NCBI RefSeq assembly: GCF_001696455.1
Contig: NZ_MAUJ01000006.1
Location: forward strand, 186,001-250,000
Length of the DNA stretch: 64,000 nucleotides
Source: Pseudoalteromonas luteoviolacea
Lineage (GTDB): Bacteria > Pseudomonadota > Gammaproteobacteria > Enterobacterales > Alteromonadaceae
Reading direction: 5' to 3'
Positions 18,143 to 27,457 of this stretch are shown here, in pieces. A model generated the notes under the pieces. It searched no databases, had not been told where the DNA came from, and saw only the letters and a program-made list of their open reading frames with translations. Position 1 is the stretch's first letter. Each line of letters starts with the position of its first letter. Both the position numbers and the translations under genes were made by a program.

Positions 18143-19234
18143 TTAAGCTAGGTGCTCTCGGGATAGGTATTCGAGTGACTGCATCTCTTGTAAGCGACTG
18201 ATACAACGTTTGAATTCAAAGTTTAATGTGCCTTGTGTATAAATGTCATTGATTGGTGCTTCACAAGAAATGATCAAAGTGACATTCCGCTCGTAAAACT
18301 CATCGACCAAGGCAATAAATCGACGTGCGGCATCATCATTTGATTGCCCCATTTGCTTGACGTTTGACAAAATGACCGTGTTATAAAGGCGACTTATCTC
18401 CATATAATCAACTTGCGAGCGCGCAGTTTCACATAGCTGTGTAAAATCAAACATGGCAATGCAGTCTGACACTTTACGTGTTTTGATCATTCGCCCTTCG
18501 ATCTCAATTTCAGCATCTAATACACCTGGCTCTGGCGACAATTTATCAAAGTACTCAAACAAGTTGTGATCCGCTTGTTCGTCCAGTGGGCTATGAAATA
18601 TTTCAGCAGATTCCAACGTACGCAACCGATAGTCAATACCTGAGTCCACATTAACAACTTCAGTATTGGCTTTAACCAACGCTATCGCAGGTAGGAATCG
18701 CGCCCTTTGTAAGCCATTGCGATAAAGCTCATCCGGAATAATATTCGACGTCGCGACCAACACAATACCGCGTTCAAATAGCGCTTCCATCAACCCGCCT
18801 AACAACATGGCATCGGTAATATCTTGTACAAAGAATTCGTCAAAACAAATAATATCCGTTTCGGCTTTAAAAATGTCAGCCACCACATTGAGTGGATTTT
18901 TAACTTCATTGAGTTTTTTCAGCTCATCATGTACACGATGCATAAAACGGTGAAAATGCACACGCATTTTTCGTTCACCCGGAAGTGCTTCATAAAAAGT
19001 ATCAACTAAATATGTTTTCCCTCTGCCAACGCCACCCCAAAAATATAACCCTTTCACTGGCTCCACTTGCTTGTTCCCAAACAGCTTTGCAAAAAAGCCT
19101 TTTGGTTCAGCTGGTTGAGCAATTAAATCGTCATATAAGCGCTGTAAATGCTTTACTGCATTTTCTTGCGCACTGTCGTATTGAAAGTCATCTCTTTTAA
19201 GATCTTGTTGATACTTTTCCCAAGGCGTCATCAT
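18143..19234 (-). CDS. zapE: Cell-division P-loop ATPase ZapE
   Basis: 363 residues, AFG1-like AAA+ family. Walker A is in GGVGRGKTYLVDTFYEAL, Walker B in DIICFDEFFVQDITDAM, and sensor-like ATSNIIPDELYRNGLQRARF follows. In E. coli ZapE contacts FtsZ at a constricting ring and is needed at high temperature or low oxygen. The start is one of two adjacent ATG codons (19234 or 19231), with no strong ribosome site. It is divergent from zapG, as in other gammaproteobacteria. Confidence 0.95.
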   Translation of the reverse strand: MMTPWEKYQQDLKRDDFQYDSAQENAVKHLQRLYDDLIAQPAEPKGFFAKLFGNKQVEPVKGLYFWGGVGRGKTYLVDTFYEALPGERKMRVHFHRFMHRVHDELKKLNEVKNPLNVVADIFKAETDIICFDEFFVQDITDAMLLGGLMEALFERGIVLVATSNIIPDELYRNGLQRARFLPAIALVKANTEVVNVDSGIDYRLRTLESAEIFHSPLDEQADHNLFEYFDKLSPEPGVLDAEIEIEGRMIKTRKVSDCIAMFDFTQLCETARSQVDYMEISRLYNTVILSNVKQMGQSNDDAARRFIALVDEFYERNVTLIISCEAPINDIYTQGTLNFEFKRCISRLQEMQSLEYLSREHLA

Positions 19235-19370
19235 ATTTTTTATTGAACTGAGCAGTTTTCTTTGCCGAGTATATTAACACGCATCCAAACTCAGCGTATA
19301 TTTAAGCTATCGATAGATGGTATTTTTAGCATATTAAAACAGGTGGCTTTCACCTTATACAGGAGTAAGT

Positions 19371-19826
19371 ATGACAACAATCGCATGGTTGGGCTTATTG
19401 ATCATCGTGGCGATCAGTGCGTTTTTCTTAGGTTCACTATTCACTAAAAAACAATTTAAACACGAAGAAATCGAGCAACAAGCGAAGCAAGCAGAGCAAA
19501 ATTTAGAGCAATACCGTCAAGATGTTGCGGATCATTTAGCGAGCACCAAAAAGCTAGTAGGCAAGATGCAAGACAATTACAGTCAGTTACTGCAACACGT
19601 TGAAGACACTAACCAGTTATTGATTGAGGAAAAGAACCAAAAGCCGAGCGAGCCATTTTTCTCTAAGGAAACAACAGAGCAATTACAAGCGTCTTTGCGA
19701 GCACGCCCTGAAAAGCGCCGCAGCGATGAATCCACATACACGAATCCACCTGTGGATTACGCTGAAGGTGAGAGTGGGTTATTTACCGACAATCGTTCAA
19801 AAAGCGAGCAATTAAAAACCCCTTAA
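19371..19826 (+). CDS. zapG: Inner-membrane division/envelope protein ZapG (YhcB, DUF1043)
   Basis: 151 residues. One N-terminal membrane helix (about 4-22, WLGLLIIVAISAFFLGSLF) is followed by a long coiled coil (about 25-90) and a disordered polar tail. This is the YhcB/ZapG layout; the protein helps coordinate division, cell width and envelope synthesis. Its place between zapE and degQ-degS matches the E. coli order. AGGAG lies before the ATG. Confidence 0.92.
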   Translation: MTTIAWLGLLIIVAISAFFLGSLFTKKQFKHEEIEQQAKQAEQNLEQYRQDVADHLASTKKLVGKMQDNYSQLLQHVEDTNQLLIEEKNQKPSEPFFSKETTEQLQASLRARPEKRRSDESTYTNPPVDYAEGESGLFTDNRSKSEQLKTP

Positions 19827-19874
19827 TGAACTTTTTTTTGACCTCATAGTCTGTAGAAATAATTACTGAATCAT

Positions 19875-19896
19875 TGAGCAGGCATTTTTCTGCTCA
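19875..19896. other. Hairpin between zapG and degQ
   Basis: A perfect 7-bp stem (TGAGCAG with CTGCTCA) with an 8-nt loop. There is no T-run after it on the plus strand, so terminator function is uncertain. Confidence 0.4.
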
Positions 19897-20006
19897 GGGA
19901 CTAAATCACCTTAGTGTATTGTACAGGTAAATGGTAACTATCTATTTTTTATCTACTTTATCGCTAAGGATGAATCAACGCTGTAATTTAGGAGAGTTTC
20001 CAGACT

Positions 20007-21359
20007 ATGAGATTAAAATTAACTTTATTATCCGCAGCGCTTTTATCTTCCAGTATGCTTTTGCTACCAAACACTTCCGAAGCAAAGCTACCTGTTGCGG
20101 TTGACGGACAGCAACTTCCGACCTTAGCGCCAATGTTAGAGCGCGTAACACCCGGTGTCGTGAGCATCCAAGTTTCTGGCGCGAAAGAAGTGCGCCGCCG
20201 TGTTGATCCGTTTGACTTTTTCTTTGGCAATCCTGCCCCAAGAACACAGAAAAGACCATTCAGTGGCTTAGGCTCTGGTGTCATTATTGATGCTGATGAA
20301 GGGTACGTAGTGACAAACAATCATGTTATCGACGAGGCTGATAACATTGTCGTGACACTTAAAGACGGCAGAGAATTTAAAGCAAAACTCATTGGCGCAG
20401 ACAAAGAGTCAGATGTCGCGTTGTTGCAAATCGATAATGACGACCTAACGGAAGTCAAACTAGCCGATTCAGACAAATTACGAGTGGGTGATTTTTCAGT
20501 TGCTATCGGTAACCCATTTGGTTTAAGTCACACTGTTACATCAGGTATTGTCAGTGCGTTAGGACGCAGTGGCTTGAATATCGAAGGGTACGAAGATTTC
20601 ATCCAAACGGATGCGGCAATAAATCAGGGTAACTCTGGTGGCGCTTTAGTTAATTTACATGGTGAATTAATTGGTATAAACACCGCCATTTTAGGTGCTT
20701 CTGGCGGTAACGTAGGCATTGGCTTTGCAATCCCTTCGAACATGATGAAGAACCTTGTCGACCAAATTATAGAGTACGGTCAAGTACGCCGTGGTTCTCT
20801 AGGTATCGTCGGTCGTACGCTCAATGCAGGACTGGCTGAAGCCCAAGGGTTTGATGTAAAACAGGGCGTATTCGTTCAAGAGGTAACACCTGATTCTGCT
20901 GCCGCTGAGGCAGGCATTAAAGCAAATGATGTAATCACGCGCATTGATGGTGACAAAATCGAAAGCTTTGAAGAGCTACGCGGTAAGATCGCCACGTTAG
21001 GCGAAGGCCGAGAAATAGAAGTTAGTATTCACCGCGACGGCAGAAACCGCACCCTAGATGTTAAACTTCAGGGCCAAAATGAGCGTCAAGCACAAGCGGA
21101 TCGTATACATCCAAGTTTACGAGGCGCTGTGCTAGAAAGTAGCGAACGCAATGGCAATCAAGGGATCGTTGTAGTCAGTGTGGAAGAACGCTCACCGGCA
21201 GCACGTGTTGGTCTGCAAGAAGGTGATGTCATTATGCAGGTCAATCGACAAAGAGTGACAACTGTGAGAGAGATGAAGCGCCTGATTGATGATATTCAAG
21301 GGAACATTGTATTAGGCATTAAACGCGGTAGAGACTCCGTGTTCTATCTAATTCAGTAA
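20007..21359 (+). CDS. degQ: Periplasmic serine endoprotease of the DegP/DegQ family
   Basis: 450 residues. A signal peptide (1-26, ending SEA) is followed by a trypsin-like domain with His in TNNHVIDEA, Asp in ESDVALLQ and Ser in NQGNSGGALVN, then two PDZ domains (about 250-345 and 360-450). It degrades or refolds damaged periplasmic proteins. Position next to degS and an intermediate-length LA loop favour the name DegQ; function would overlap with DegP. Confidence 0.93.
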   Translation: MRLKLTLLSAALLSSSMLLLPNTSEAKLPVAVDGQQLPTLAPMLERVTPGVVSIQVSGAKEVRRRVDPFDFFFGNPAPRTQKRPFSGLGSGVIIDADEGYVVTNNHVIDEADNIVVTLKDGREFKAKLIGADKESDVALLQIDNDDLTEVKLADSDKLRVGDFSVAIGNPFGLSHTVTSGIVSALGRSGLNIEGYEDFIQTDAAINQGNSGGALVNLHGELIGINTAILGASGGNVGIGFAIPSNMMKNLVDQIIEYGQVRRGSLGIVGRTLNAGLAEAQGFDVKQGVFVQEVTPDSAAAEAGIKANDVITRIDGDKIESFEELRGKIATLGEGREIEVSIHRDGRNRTLDVKLQGQNERQAQADRIHPSLRGAVLESSERNGNQGIVVVSVEERSPAARVGLQEGDVIMQVNRQRVTTVREMKRLIDDIQGNIVLGIKRGRDSVFYLIQ

Positions 21360-21385
21360 TCAATTCAAAAAAATCACCAAGATCT

Positions 21386-21416
21386 ACGCAGCGGCACTTG
21401 TCGCTGCGTTGTTTTG
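21386..21416 (+). terminator. Terminator between degQ and degS
   Basis: Perfect 8-bp GC-rich stem (ACGCAGCG with CGCTGCGT), 8-nt loop, then TGTTTTGTG. It lies 27 bp after the degQ stop, so degS may be transcribed partly on its own. Confidence 0.75.
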
Positions 21417-21462
21417 TGTCATCATGTCTTTCATAGCAAATAAACGTGAATAATAATAACCT

Positions 21463-22536
21463 GTGCTTCAAATAATCAGAACCGTGTTGCCCCCCATTGC
21501 CGTTGGGCTTGTCATCGCTCTATTGATCTTATGGTTAACACCCGAATTTAGGACCAAGGCGGGTAACCTCAATGTGCCATATACCGTGCAACAAATGAGC
21601 TTTGCCAATGGTGTGAGTAAGGCCGCCCCAGCCGTTGTCACGATTTTCTCAGAAAGCTTTAGCCAAGTGCCCCGATTCAAGCGACAAAATCGTATTCAAG
21701 AACTTGGTTCGGGTGTCATCATGACGTCTGATGGCTATATTCTTACTAACTACCATGTCATTAATAATGCGGATCAAATCATGGTCTTGTTGCCTGATGG
21801 CAGGCAATACTATGGCGTGCTCATTGGCTTTGATACCATCACAGATCTAGCCGTTTTAAAAGTGAACGAAGAGCATCTGCCTGTGATTCCAGTCAACGAC
21901 GCTATATCACCCAGAGTCGGCGATGTAGTGCTAGCCATAGGTAATCCCCTCAACTTGGGCCAAACGATTACGCAGGGCATTATCAGTGCAACAGGTAAAC
22001 AGTCACTCACTGACAGTCAGTATAACAGCTTGCTACAAACCGATGCAGCGGTAAATGTGGGTAATTCAGGAGGAGCACTGGTTAATTCAAATGGTGTATT
22101 GGTAGGTATTACTTCTGCACAATTTACCACAAGATATAACATCGATATTGAAGGGATCTCATTTGCCGTCCCCTATAGTTTAGCCAAAGATGTCATGACA
22201 AAAATCATTGAAGATGGCCGTGTAATCCGAGGGTACTTAGGATTTATTGGCTCAGCAGTCGATAATGAGGGACAACTCATCACGGATGTATACACCCCCA
22301 TAATGGGCCTTAGAATAAGCGAACTCGATCCGCTCGGCCCTGCTTGGCAGGCAGGGATGAAAGACGGTGATATCGTCACTAAGGTTGCAGGCAAAGGGAT
22401 CACGAATCCCCAGCAAACACTGCGTATCATTGGCAACACAGAACCAGGCACTACTTTGGAGTTTGAAGTTTATCGCAATGGAGAAACTTTAATCTTTATG
22501 GTGGAAGTCGCCGAATTAGAAACCCCCTTGTATTAA
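21463..22536 (+). CDS. degS: Membrane-anchored stress-sensor protease
   Basis: 357 residues, E. coli length 355. An N-terminal membrane anchor (about 7-26) is followed by a protease domain with His in TNYHVINNA, Asp in ITDLAVLK and Ser in NVGNSGGALVN, and a single PDZ domain (about 255-350). DegS cuts the anti-sigma factor RseA when its PDZ domain senses misfolded porin C-termini, releasing sigma-E. The start is a GTG with no strong ribosome site, so translation may be modest. Confidence 0.93.
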   Translation: MLQIIRTVLPPIAVGLVIALLILWLTPEFRTKAGNLNVPYTVQQMSFANGVSKAAPAVVTIFSESFSQVPRFKRQNRIQELGSGVIMTSDGYILTNYHVINNADQIMVLLPDGRQYYGVLIGFDTITDLAVLKVNEEHLPVIPVNDAISPRVGDVVLAIGNPLNLGQTITQGIISATGKQSLTDSQYNSLLQTDAAVNVGNSGGALVNSNGVLVGITSAQFTTRYNIDIEGISFAVPYSLAKDVMTKIIEDGRVIRGYLGFIGSAVDNEGQLITDVYTPIMGLRISELDPLGPAWQAGMKDGDIVTKVAGKGITNPQQTLRIIGNTEPGTTLEFEVYRNGETLIFMVEVAELETPLY

Positions 22537-22537
22537 A

Positions 22538-22561
22538 AAAAGCGAGCAAAGCTCGCTTTTT
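22538..22561. terminator. Bidirectional terminator between degS and murA
   Basis: A 10-bp stem (AAAAGCGAGC with GCTCGCTTTT) and a 3-nt loop, with A-run and T-run on its two sides. It serves the convergent degS and murA transcripts and touches the murA stop codon. Confidence 0.9.
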
Positions 22562-23827
22562 TTAATTGTGCTTACGCTTTATGTTGGCCCCTAAACGGCT
22601 GAGCTTATCTTCAATCTTTTGATAACCTCTGTCTACATGATAAATACGATCTACCACAGTTTCGCCTTCAGCCACTATGCCAGTCAAAATAAGGCTTGCT
22701 GATGCACGTAAATCGGTTGCCATCACTTGCGCACCGGACAGGTGCTTAGTTTCATCACAAATCGCGGTATTGCCCTCAAGACGAATATTTGCCCCCATAC
22801 GTTGCAGTTCAGGCACGTGCATAAAACGATTTTCGAATATCGTTTCTGTAATGGTCGCGCTGCCATTAGCGACAACATTAAGCGCTGTAAATTGAGCCTG
22901 CATGTCTGTAGGAAAACCAGGGTGCGGCATTGTTTTGATATTGACGGCTTTGAGCTCTCTGTCTTTCATACTGACGAAGATACTGTCATCATTGACTTCA
23001 ACAAGGGCATTAGCCTGACGCAGCTTTTCAAGCACAGGTTCCAAGCTTGAGTAATCCGTGTTGCGACACAACACTTCACCTTTACTCATGGCCGCTGCCA
23101 CAAGGAATGTCCCTGTTTCAATACGGTCGGGTAAGATCTTGTGCTCGCATCCACTGAGTGATTCTACCCCTTGGATTTCAATACGACTCGACCCAGCTCC
23201 TGTGATTTTAGCGCCCATTGCAACTAAGCACTGTGCAAGGTTAATGATTTCTGGTTCACGCGCCGCGTTTTCAAGCACCGTTGTACCATCCGCCAGCGTC
23301 GCCGCCATTAAAAGGTTTTCTGTGGCACCTACCGATACTGTTTCCATCAATATCTCAGCACCCTGTAAGCGCCTACCAGCAGGCGTTTGCGCGTTGATAT
23401 AACCGTTTTCAACACTGATCTGTGCGCCCATCTTCTCGAGTCCAGAGATATGTAAATCTACAGGCCTCGCGCCAATCGCACACCCACCAGGCAAAGACAC
23501 CTGAGCTTTTCCAAAGCGCGCAAGGAGTGGACCAAGGGCAAGTACTGACGCACGCATTTGCTTAACCAGTTCATAAGGCGCTAAGACCTTATCAACCGTA
23601 GCGCCATTAACTTCTAGCAAGTCTCCACGCCAAGTAACATCGGCACCCAGTGTTCTCAACAAGGCTTCGGTTGTAACAATGTCTCGCAATTGAGGCACAT
23701 TGCTAAAAACGCTTTTACCGTCAGCAAGCAATGCAGCAAATAGGATAGGAAGAGCCGCATTTTTGGCTCCTGATATAGTGACTTCACCGTTTAAAGTGGT
23801 GCCACCTTGGATAACAAACTGATCCAT
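22562..23827 (-). CDS. murA: UDP-N-acetylglucosamine 1-carboxyvinyltransferase
   Basis: 421 residues, normal length (E. coli 419). MurA joins enolpyruvate from PEP to UDP-GlcNAc, the first committed step of peptidoglycan synthesis. Visible are SGAKNAALPILFAALLADG at the N-terminus and the catalytic-loop cysteine in LPGGCAIGARPVDLH, the target of fosfomycin. Having Cys here predicts the usual fosfomycin-sensitive type. It ends the mlaFEDCB-ibaG-murA run. Confidence 0.97.
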   Translation of the reverse strand: MDQFVIQGGTTLNGEVTISGAKNAALPILFAALLADGKSVFSNVPQLRDIVTTEALLRTLGADVTWRGDLLEVNGATVDKVLAPYELVKQMRASVLALGPLLARFGKAQVSLPGGCAIGARPVDLHISGLEKMGAQISVENGYINAQTPAGRRLQGAEILMETVSVGATENLLMAATLADGTTVLENAAREPEIINLAQCLVAMGAKITGAGSSRIEIQGVESLSGCEHKILPDRIETGTFLVAAAMSKGEVLCRNTDYSSLEPVLEKLRQANALVEVNDDSIFVSMKDRELKAVNIKTMPHPGFPTDMQAQFTALNVVANGSATITETIFENRFMHVPELQRMGANIRLEGNTAICDETKHLSGAQVMATDLRASASLILTGIVAEGETVVDRIYHVDRGYQKIEDKLSRLGANIKRKHN

Positions 23828-23839
23828 TGTGGCTCCTAC

Positions 23840-24097
23840 TTATTGTGGCAAAATGAATTTTTGTTCGCGTTGCCACTCGCTTGGAGTAAATGCCTTGATA
23901 CTAACAGCATGAATGGTTCCGTCTTTGATGACTTCCATCAAAGGTGCGTATACCATTTGCTCCCTTTTAACACGTCTTAATCCATCAAAACATTCTCCAA
24001 CCGCAATCACTTCATAATGACTACCATTGGCTTTCACTTTTACCTCTTCTAAGGTCAAAGATTCTTGTAACACAGTTTCGACTTGATTAGTTTCCAT
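23840..24097 (-). CDS. ibaG: BolA-family acid-stress protein IbaG
   Basis: 85 residues, one BolA domain (GSHYEVIAVGECFDGLRRVK, IHAVSIKAFTPSEWQ). BolA-type proteins pair with monothiol glutaredoxins on 2Fe-2S clusters. I start at the ATG at 24097, which matches the family N-terminus (MENNEI-like); a GTG three codons upstream is also possible. Lies between mlaB and murA, as in E. coli. Confidence 0.93.
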   Translation of the reverse strand: METNQVETVLQESLTLEEVKVKANGSHYEVIAVGECFDGLRRVKREQMVYAPLMEVIKDGTIHAVSIKAFTPSEWQREQKFILPQ

Positions 24098-24102
24098 TGG
24101 AC

Positions 24103-24396
24103 TCACTCAAATAAGTTTGTGACCTGCCCCAATTCCATTAAATTTTGTAATTGTTCAGGTCTATTTTTCAACTCAAGGCGTACACCTTGTCGTTTTAATT
24201 TGCCTAAAGAGTGAATTAACCAAGCTAAACCCGCGGTGTCAACCCTTGAGACCTCACAAAGGTCAAAATAGAGCACTGACTGCGCATTTTCTAACAATTG
24301 ATTAAGAAGTGATTCATTTACCAAGGTATCACGAGTCAATTCCCCCGTTACCGCGACAGTGTCTTCGGCTACCTTATTAAACTGCAGATTAGGCAT
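24103..24396 (-). CDS. mlaB: STAS-domain subunit of the Mla phospholipid transporter
   Basis: 97 residues, one STAS domain (VLYFDLCEVSRVDTAGLAWL). MlaB binds the ATPase MlaF and stabilises the MlaFEDB complex at the inner membrane. Two upstream ATG codons sit directly on the AGAGGGG ribosome site, so I chose the third, 9 nt after it. It overlaps the end of mlaC by 8 nt. Confidence 0.9.
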   Translation of the reverse strand: MPNLQFNKVAEDTVAVTGELTRDTLVNESLLNQLLENAQSVLYFDLCEVSRVDTAGLAWLIHSLGKLKRQGVRLELKNRPEQLQNLMELGQVTNLFE

Positions 24397-25075
24397 TGCC
24401 ATCATCCCCTCTAAACTGCACTGGCAACTTACTTTTCTTGTCTAATAGGGTAATCACGTGCTCGATACCTTGTTGACGTAAAATACCGTGAAGCTCACTT
24501 TGCTTTGCATCCAACAAACTAATGCCCTCAGCCATCATATCAAATGCACGCCATTCGCCATTTTTGTCTTTACGCACTTTGAAATCTATTTTGATATCCG
24601 GCTTACCGTCCTCAACAATTTTAGTTTTCACAGTCGCAACAGATTGCGCGCCGATAGCACGAGGTGCTTCAAATTCTACTTTTTGGTCCGTGTATTGTGT
24701 AAAGACACCAGCGTAAGTTGCAACGAGGTAGGCTCTAAATACTTTGATAAACTCCTTGATGTGCTGTACGGCTTGCTGTTTTTCCTTTTTATCTTTAATG
24801 GTGCGCACTTTCTGAATATAACTACCTAAGACACGGTAAGCTGCATACTTGTAGTCAATGTAAGGTAACAATTCCTGCTCAACGATAAGCCTTAGGTGCT
24901 CTTTGTCTTTGGTGATAATCGCCTGATCCCTTGCGACACGCTTGAAAGTATTATCAGCGACTTGCTGTACCATTTTATATGGGTCACTTAAATCAACTTG
25001 TTCTGCTTTTGCAGTTTGAGACCAAAGTAACACCGCAAATAGCGATGCGATTACTAAACTATAATTCTTAATCAT
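24389..25075 (-). CDS. mlaC: Periplasmic phospholipid shuttle of the Mla system
   Basis: 228 residues. A signal peptide (1-24, ending AKA) is followed by the MlaC/Ttg2D fold (DPYKMVQQVADNTFKRV, LLPYIDYKYAAYRVLGSY, DFKVRKDKNGEWRAFDM). MlaC carries phospholipids between the outer-membrane MlaA complex and MlaFEDB. Seven bases separate it from mlaD. Confidence 0.94.
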   Translation of the reverse strand: MIKNYSLVIASLFAVLLWSQTAKAEQVDLSDPYKMVQQVADNTFKRVARDQAIITKDKEHLRLIVEQELLPYIDYKYAAYRVLGSYIQKVRTIKDKKEKQQAVQHIKEFIKVFRAYLVATYAGVFTQYTDQKVEFEAPRAIGAQSVATVKTKIVEDGKPDIKIDFKVRKDKNGEWRAFDMMAEGISLLDAKQSELHGILRQQGIEHVITLLDKKSKLPVQFRGDDGNA

Positions 25076-25081
25076 GATGCT

Positions 25082-25627
25082 TTACTCACTTCCCTGATTA
25101 AACAAAAACTGACCGATGAGCTCTTCAAGTACAAGCGCTGATTTGGTATCCGTGATCATGTCACCGTTTTTCAAGGCTTTGCTTTCAACGCCAAACAAAT
25201 CATCTAAATCCATTTCTTCCTGATTGACAACCTCATTACCTAAACATGACTGTTTTGCCGACTCTGACGCAATGACCGGTGAAATACCCAAGTACTGCTC
25301 ACCTAAAATACCTGAAGTTAATATCGAGACTGACGTTGTGTCCGAAAACTGACACTCGTATGTTTGATTGATGCTCATGCTGACAACAGGCACAAACTCT
25401 TCAGGGTGAATTTGAATGCCATCGACTCTACCAATCACAACACCACCCACTTTAATCGGGGCACGTGTTTTCAGTGAACCAATATTGTCAAATTTCGCCT
25501 GTAACGTATATGTTTCGCCATTGCCGCTTATACCCGCATTAGCGACCTTCATTGCAAGCATAACAAATGCCGCAACACCTAGAGCCACAAATAAGCCCAC
25601 TAAAATTTCAATTTTCCGTGTATTCAT
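25082..25627 (-). CDS. mlaD: MCE-domain subunit of the Mla transporter
   Basis: 181 residues. One N-terminal membrane helix (about 8-28) and one MCE domain (about 38-118; YTLQAKFDNIGSLKTRAPIK, GGVVIGRVDGI) with a C-terminal helix. MlaD forms a hexameric ring on MlaE that holds the lipid passage. Normal length. Confidence 0.94.
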   Translation of the reverse strand: MNTRKIEILVGLFVALGVAAFVMLAMKVANAGISGNGETYTLQAKFDNIGSLKTRAPIKVGGVVIGRVDGIQIHPEEFVPVVSMSINQTYECQFSDTTSVSILTSGILGEQYLGISPVIASESAKQSCLGNEVVNQEEMDLDDLFGVESKALKNGDMITDTKSALVLEELIGQFLFNQGSE

Positions 25628-25639
25628 TACCCAAAACCC

Positions 25640-26419
25640 TTAACTAGAAAACATCACAGCTGTTAGTACAAAGTCGAACCCTAAAACAGCCAGTGAAGAG
25701 TGCACAACGGTCTCCGTTGTTGCTTTACTGATCCCCTCTGAAGTTGGGATACAGTCATACCCTTTATATAACGCAATCCACGTCACGATTAACGCAAATA
25801 CAAAACTCTTAATCAGACCATTCATGATGTCTTGCTGCAGAGAAACTTGAGACTGCATAATCGACCAAAAGCTTCCGGAGTCAACACCCAACCAATCTAC
25901 CCCAACCAAATGCGCACCTAATATAGCGACCGCTGAGAAAATAAGTGCCAATAACGGCATACTGATAAAACCGGCCCAAAATCGGGGTGCAACAACCCTT
26001 TTAAGCGGGTCTACGGCCATCATTTCTAAGCTGGAAAGCTGCTCTGTCGCTTTCATTAAGCCGATCTCTGCAGTAAGTGCACTACCTGCACGCCCAGCGA
26101 ATAGCAGAGCGGTTACCACAGGACCAAGTTCTCGTAATAAACTCAAAGCCACCAATGGCCCTAAACTATCTTCGGCACCATAACCAACAAGTACGGTATA
26201 GCCTTGTAGCGCGAGTACCATGCCAATAAATAGGCCCGATACCATAATAATGAGTAAAGACTGATGGCCCACCATATACAGCTGTTTGATCAACAACGGT
26301 GTGCCTTTGCGTAAATTTGGTACATTTAACAACGCACCAAGTAGCATTTGTGTTGCTCTACCAATAGATGCAAAGCGGCTGAGCGTTTTGTGGCCTATCT
26401 TTTGTAATAAATCTAACAC
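25640..26419 (-). CDS. mlaE: Permease subunit of the Mla phospholipid transporter
   Basis: 259 residues, five or six membrane helices, MlaE/DUF140 family (MVLALQGYTVLVGYGAEDSL, ALLFAGRAGSALTAEIGLMK). The conserved AGRAGSALTAE stretch contacts the ATPase. It overlaps the end of mlaF by 7 nt. Confidence 0.95.
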   Translation of the reverse strand: MLDLLQKIGHKTLSRFASIGRATQMLLGALLNVPNLRKGTPLLIKQLYMVGHQSLLIIMVSGLFIGMVLALQGYTVLVGYGAEDSLGPLVALSLLRELGPVVTALLFAGRAGSALTAEIGLMKATEQLSSLEMMAVDPLKRVVAPRFWAGFISMPLLALIFSAVAILGAHLVGVDWLGVDSGSFWSIMQSQVSLQQDIMNGLIKSFVFALIVTWIALYKGYDCIPTSEGISKATTETVVHSSLAVLGFDFVLTAVMFSS

Positions 26420-27234
26420 TGCGAATCTCCACTCAATAACTCTTCTTCGTATGGCGCAGCATTAAAATGGAATGGGACAGGACCATCGGCCAGCCCTTGC
26501 AGAAATTGCTGCACCAATGGAGAGCTGTGAGCCAGCATCTCTTCTGGTGAACCACTGCCAATGACACCTTGTTCAGCAATAATAACCACATGATCTGCAA
26601 TACTGAGTACTTCAGTGACATCATGGGTTACGATCAATGAAGACAACCCAAGTACTTCATTTAATGATTTGATCATACGCACCAGCACGCCCATTGAGAT
26701 AGGGTCTTGGCCAGCAAATGGCTCATCGTACATGATTAGTTCTGGGTCTAACGCAATTGAACGAGCCAAAGCTGCCCGCCTTGCCATGCCACCTGATAGC
26801 TCAGAGGGCATGAGGTCTCGGGCTCCGCGCAATCCAACAGCTTGAAGCTTCATTAAAACGATTAATCTAATTAAATCTTCACTGAGTTGAGTATGCTCTC
26901 TTAAAGGGAATGCCACATTATCAAATACCGACAGTTCCGTAAAAAGCGCACCACTTTGAAACAGCATGCTCATTTGTTTGCGTGCCTGATAAAGCTCTGT
27001 ACGGGACATCGCAGGCACACTAGTACCTTGAAAAGTGATATCACCACTATCTGGACGAAGTTGTCCACCTATCAGACGCAACATGGTGGTTTTACCAATA
27101 CCACTTGGCCCCATGATGGCTGTAATTTTACCCTTTGGTACTGAAAAGCTCATATTTTTGTATATGACTCTATCACCACGAGAAAAGGTTACATCCTTGA
27201 CTTCAACGATTGACTGCGACAAGTCGCTCTCCAT
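26413..27234 (-). CDS. mlaF: ATP-binding subunit of the Mla phospholipid transporter
   Basis: 273 residues, ABC ATPase. Walker A GPSGIGKTT, Q-loop MLFQSGALF, signature LSGGMARRAALARS and Walker B LIMYDEPFAGQDP are all present. First gene of the minus-strand mla run; its start faces yrbG across about 220 bp, which must carry divergent promoters. Together with MlaE, D and B it maintains outer-membrane lipid asymmetry. Confidence 0.95.
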   Translation of the reverse strand: MESDLSQSIVEVKDVTFSRGDRVIYKNMSFSVPKGKITAIMGPSGIGKTTMLRLIGGQLRPDSGDITFQGTSVPAMSRTELYQARKQMSMLFQSGALFTELSVFDNVAFPLREHTQLSEDLIRLIVLMKLQAVGLRGARDLMPSELSGGMARRAALARSIALDPELIMYDEPFAGQDPISMGVLVRMIKSLNEVLGLSSLIVTHDVTEVLSIADHVVIIAEQGVIGSGSPEEMLAHSSPLVQQFLQGLADGPVPFHFNAAPYEEELLSGDSQC

Positions 27235-27457
27235 ATATCGATTTCACCAATTGATGAATAATACTTTTTTTTACCACAAGAAGGAAAATGCAAATTGGTA
27301 AAATTTTGTAATTGAATTTGTTAAAGGGCTTCACAAATGCCACTAAGCACGCCACAACGCTACGACAAAACACATCTAATTCGAGATTATTTATACATTT
27401 GATATTGCATTTGATAATATTTGTCGCACTTTAATTAAGTTACTCGGCATAGGCTTC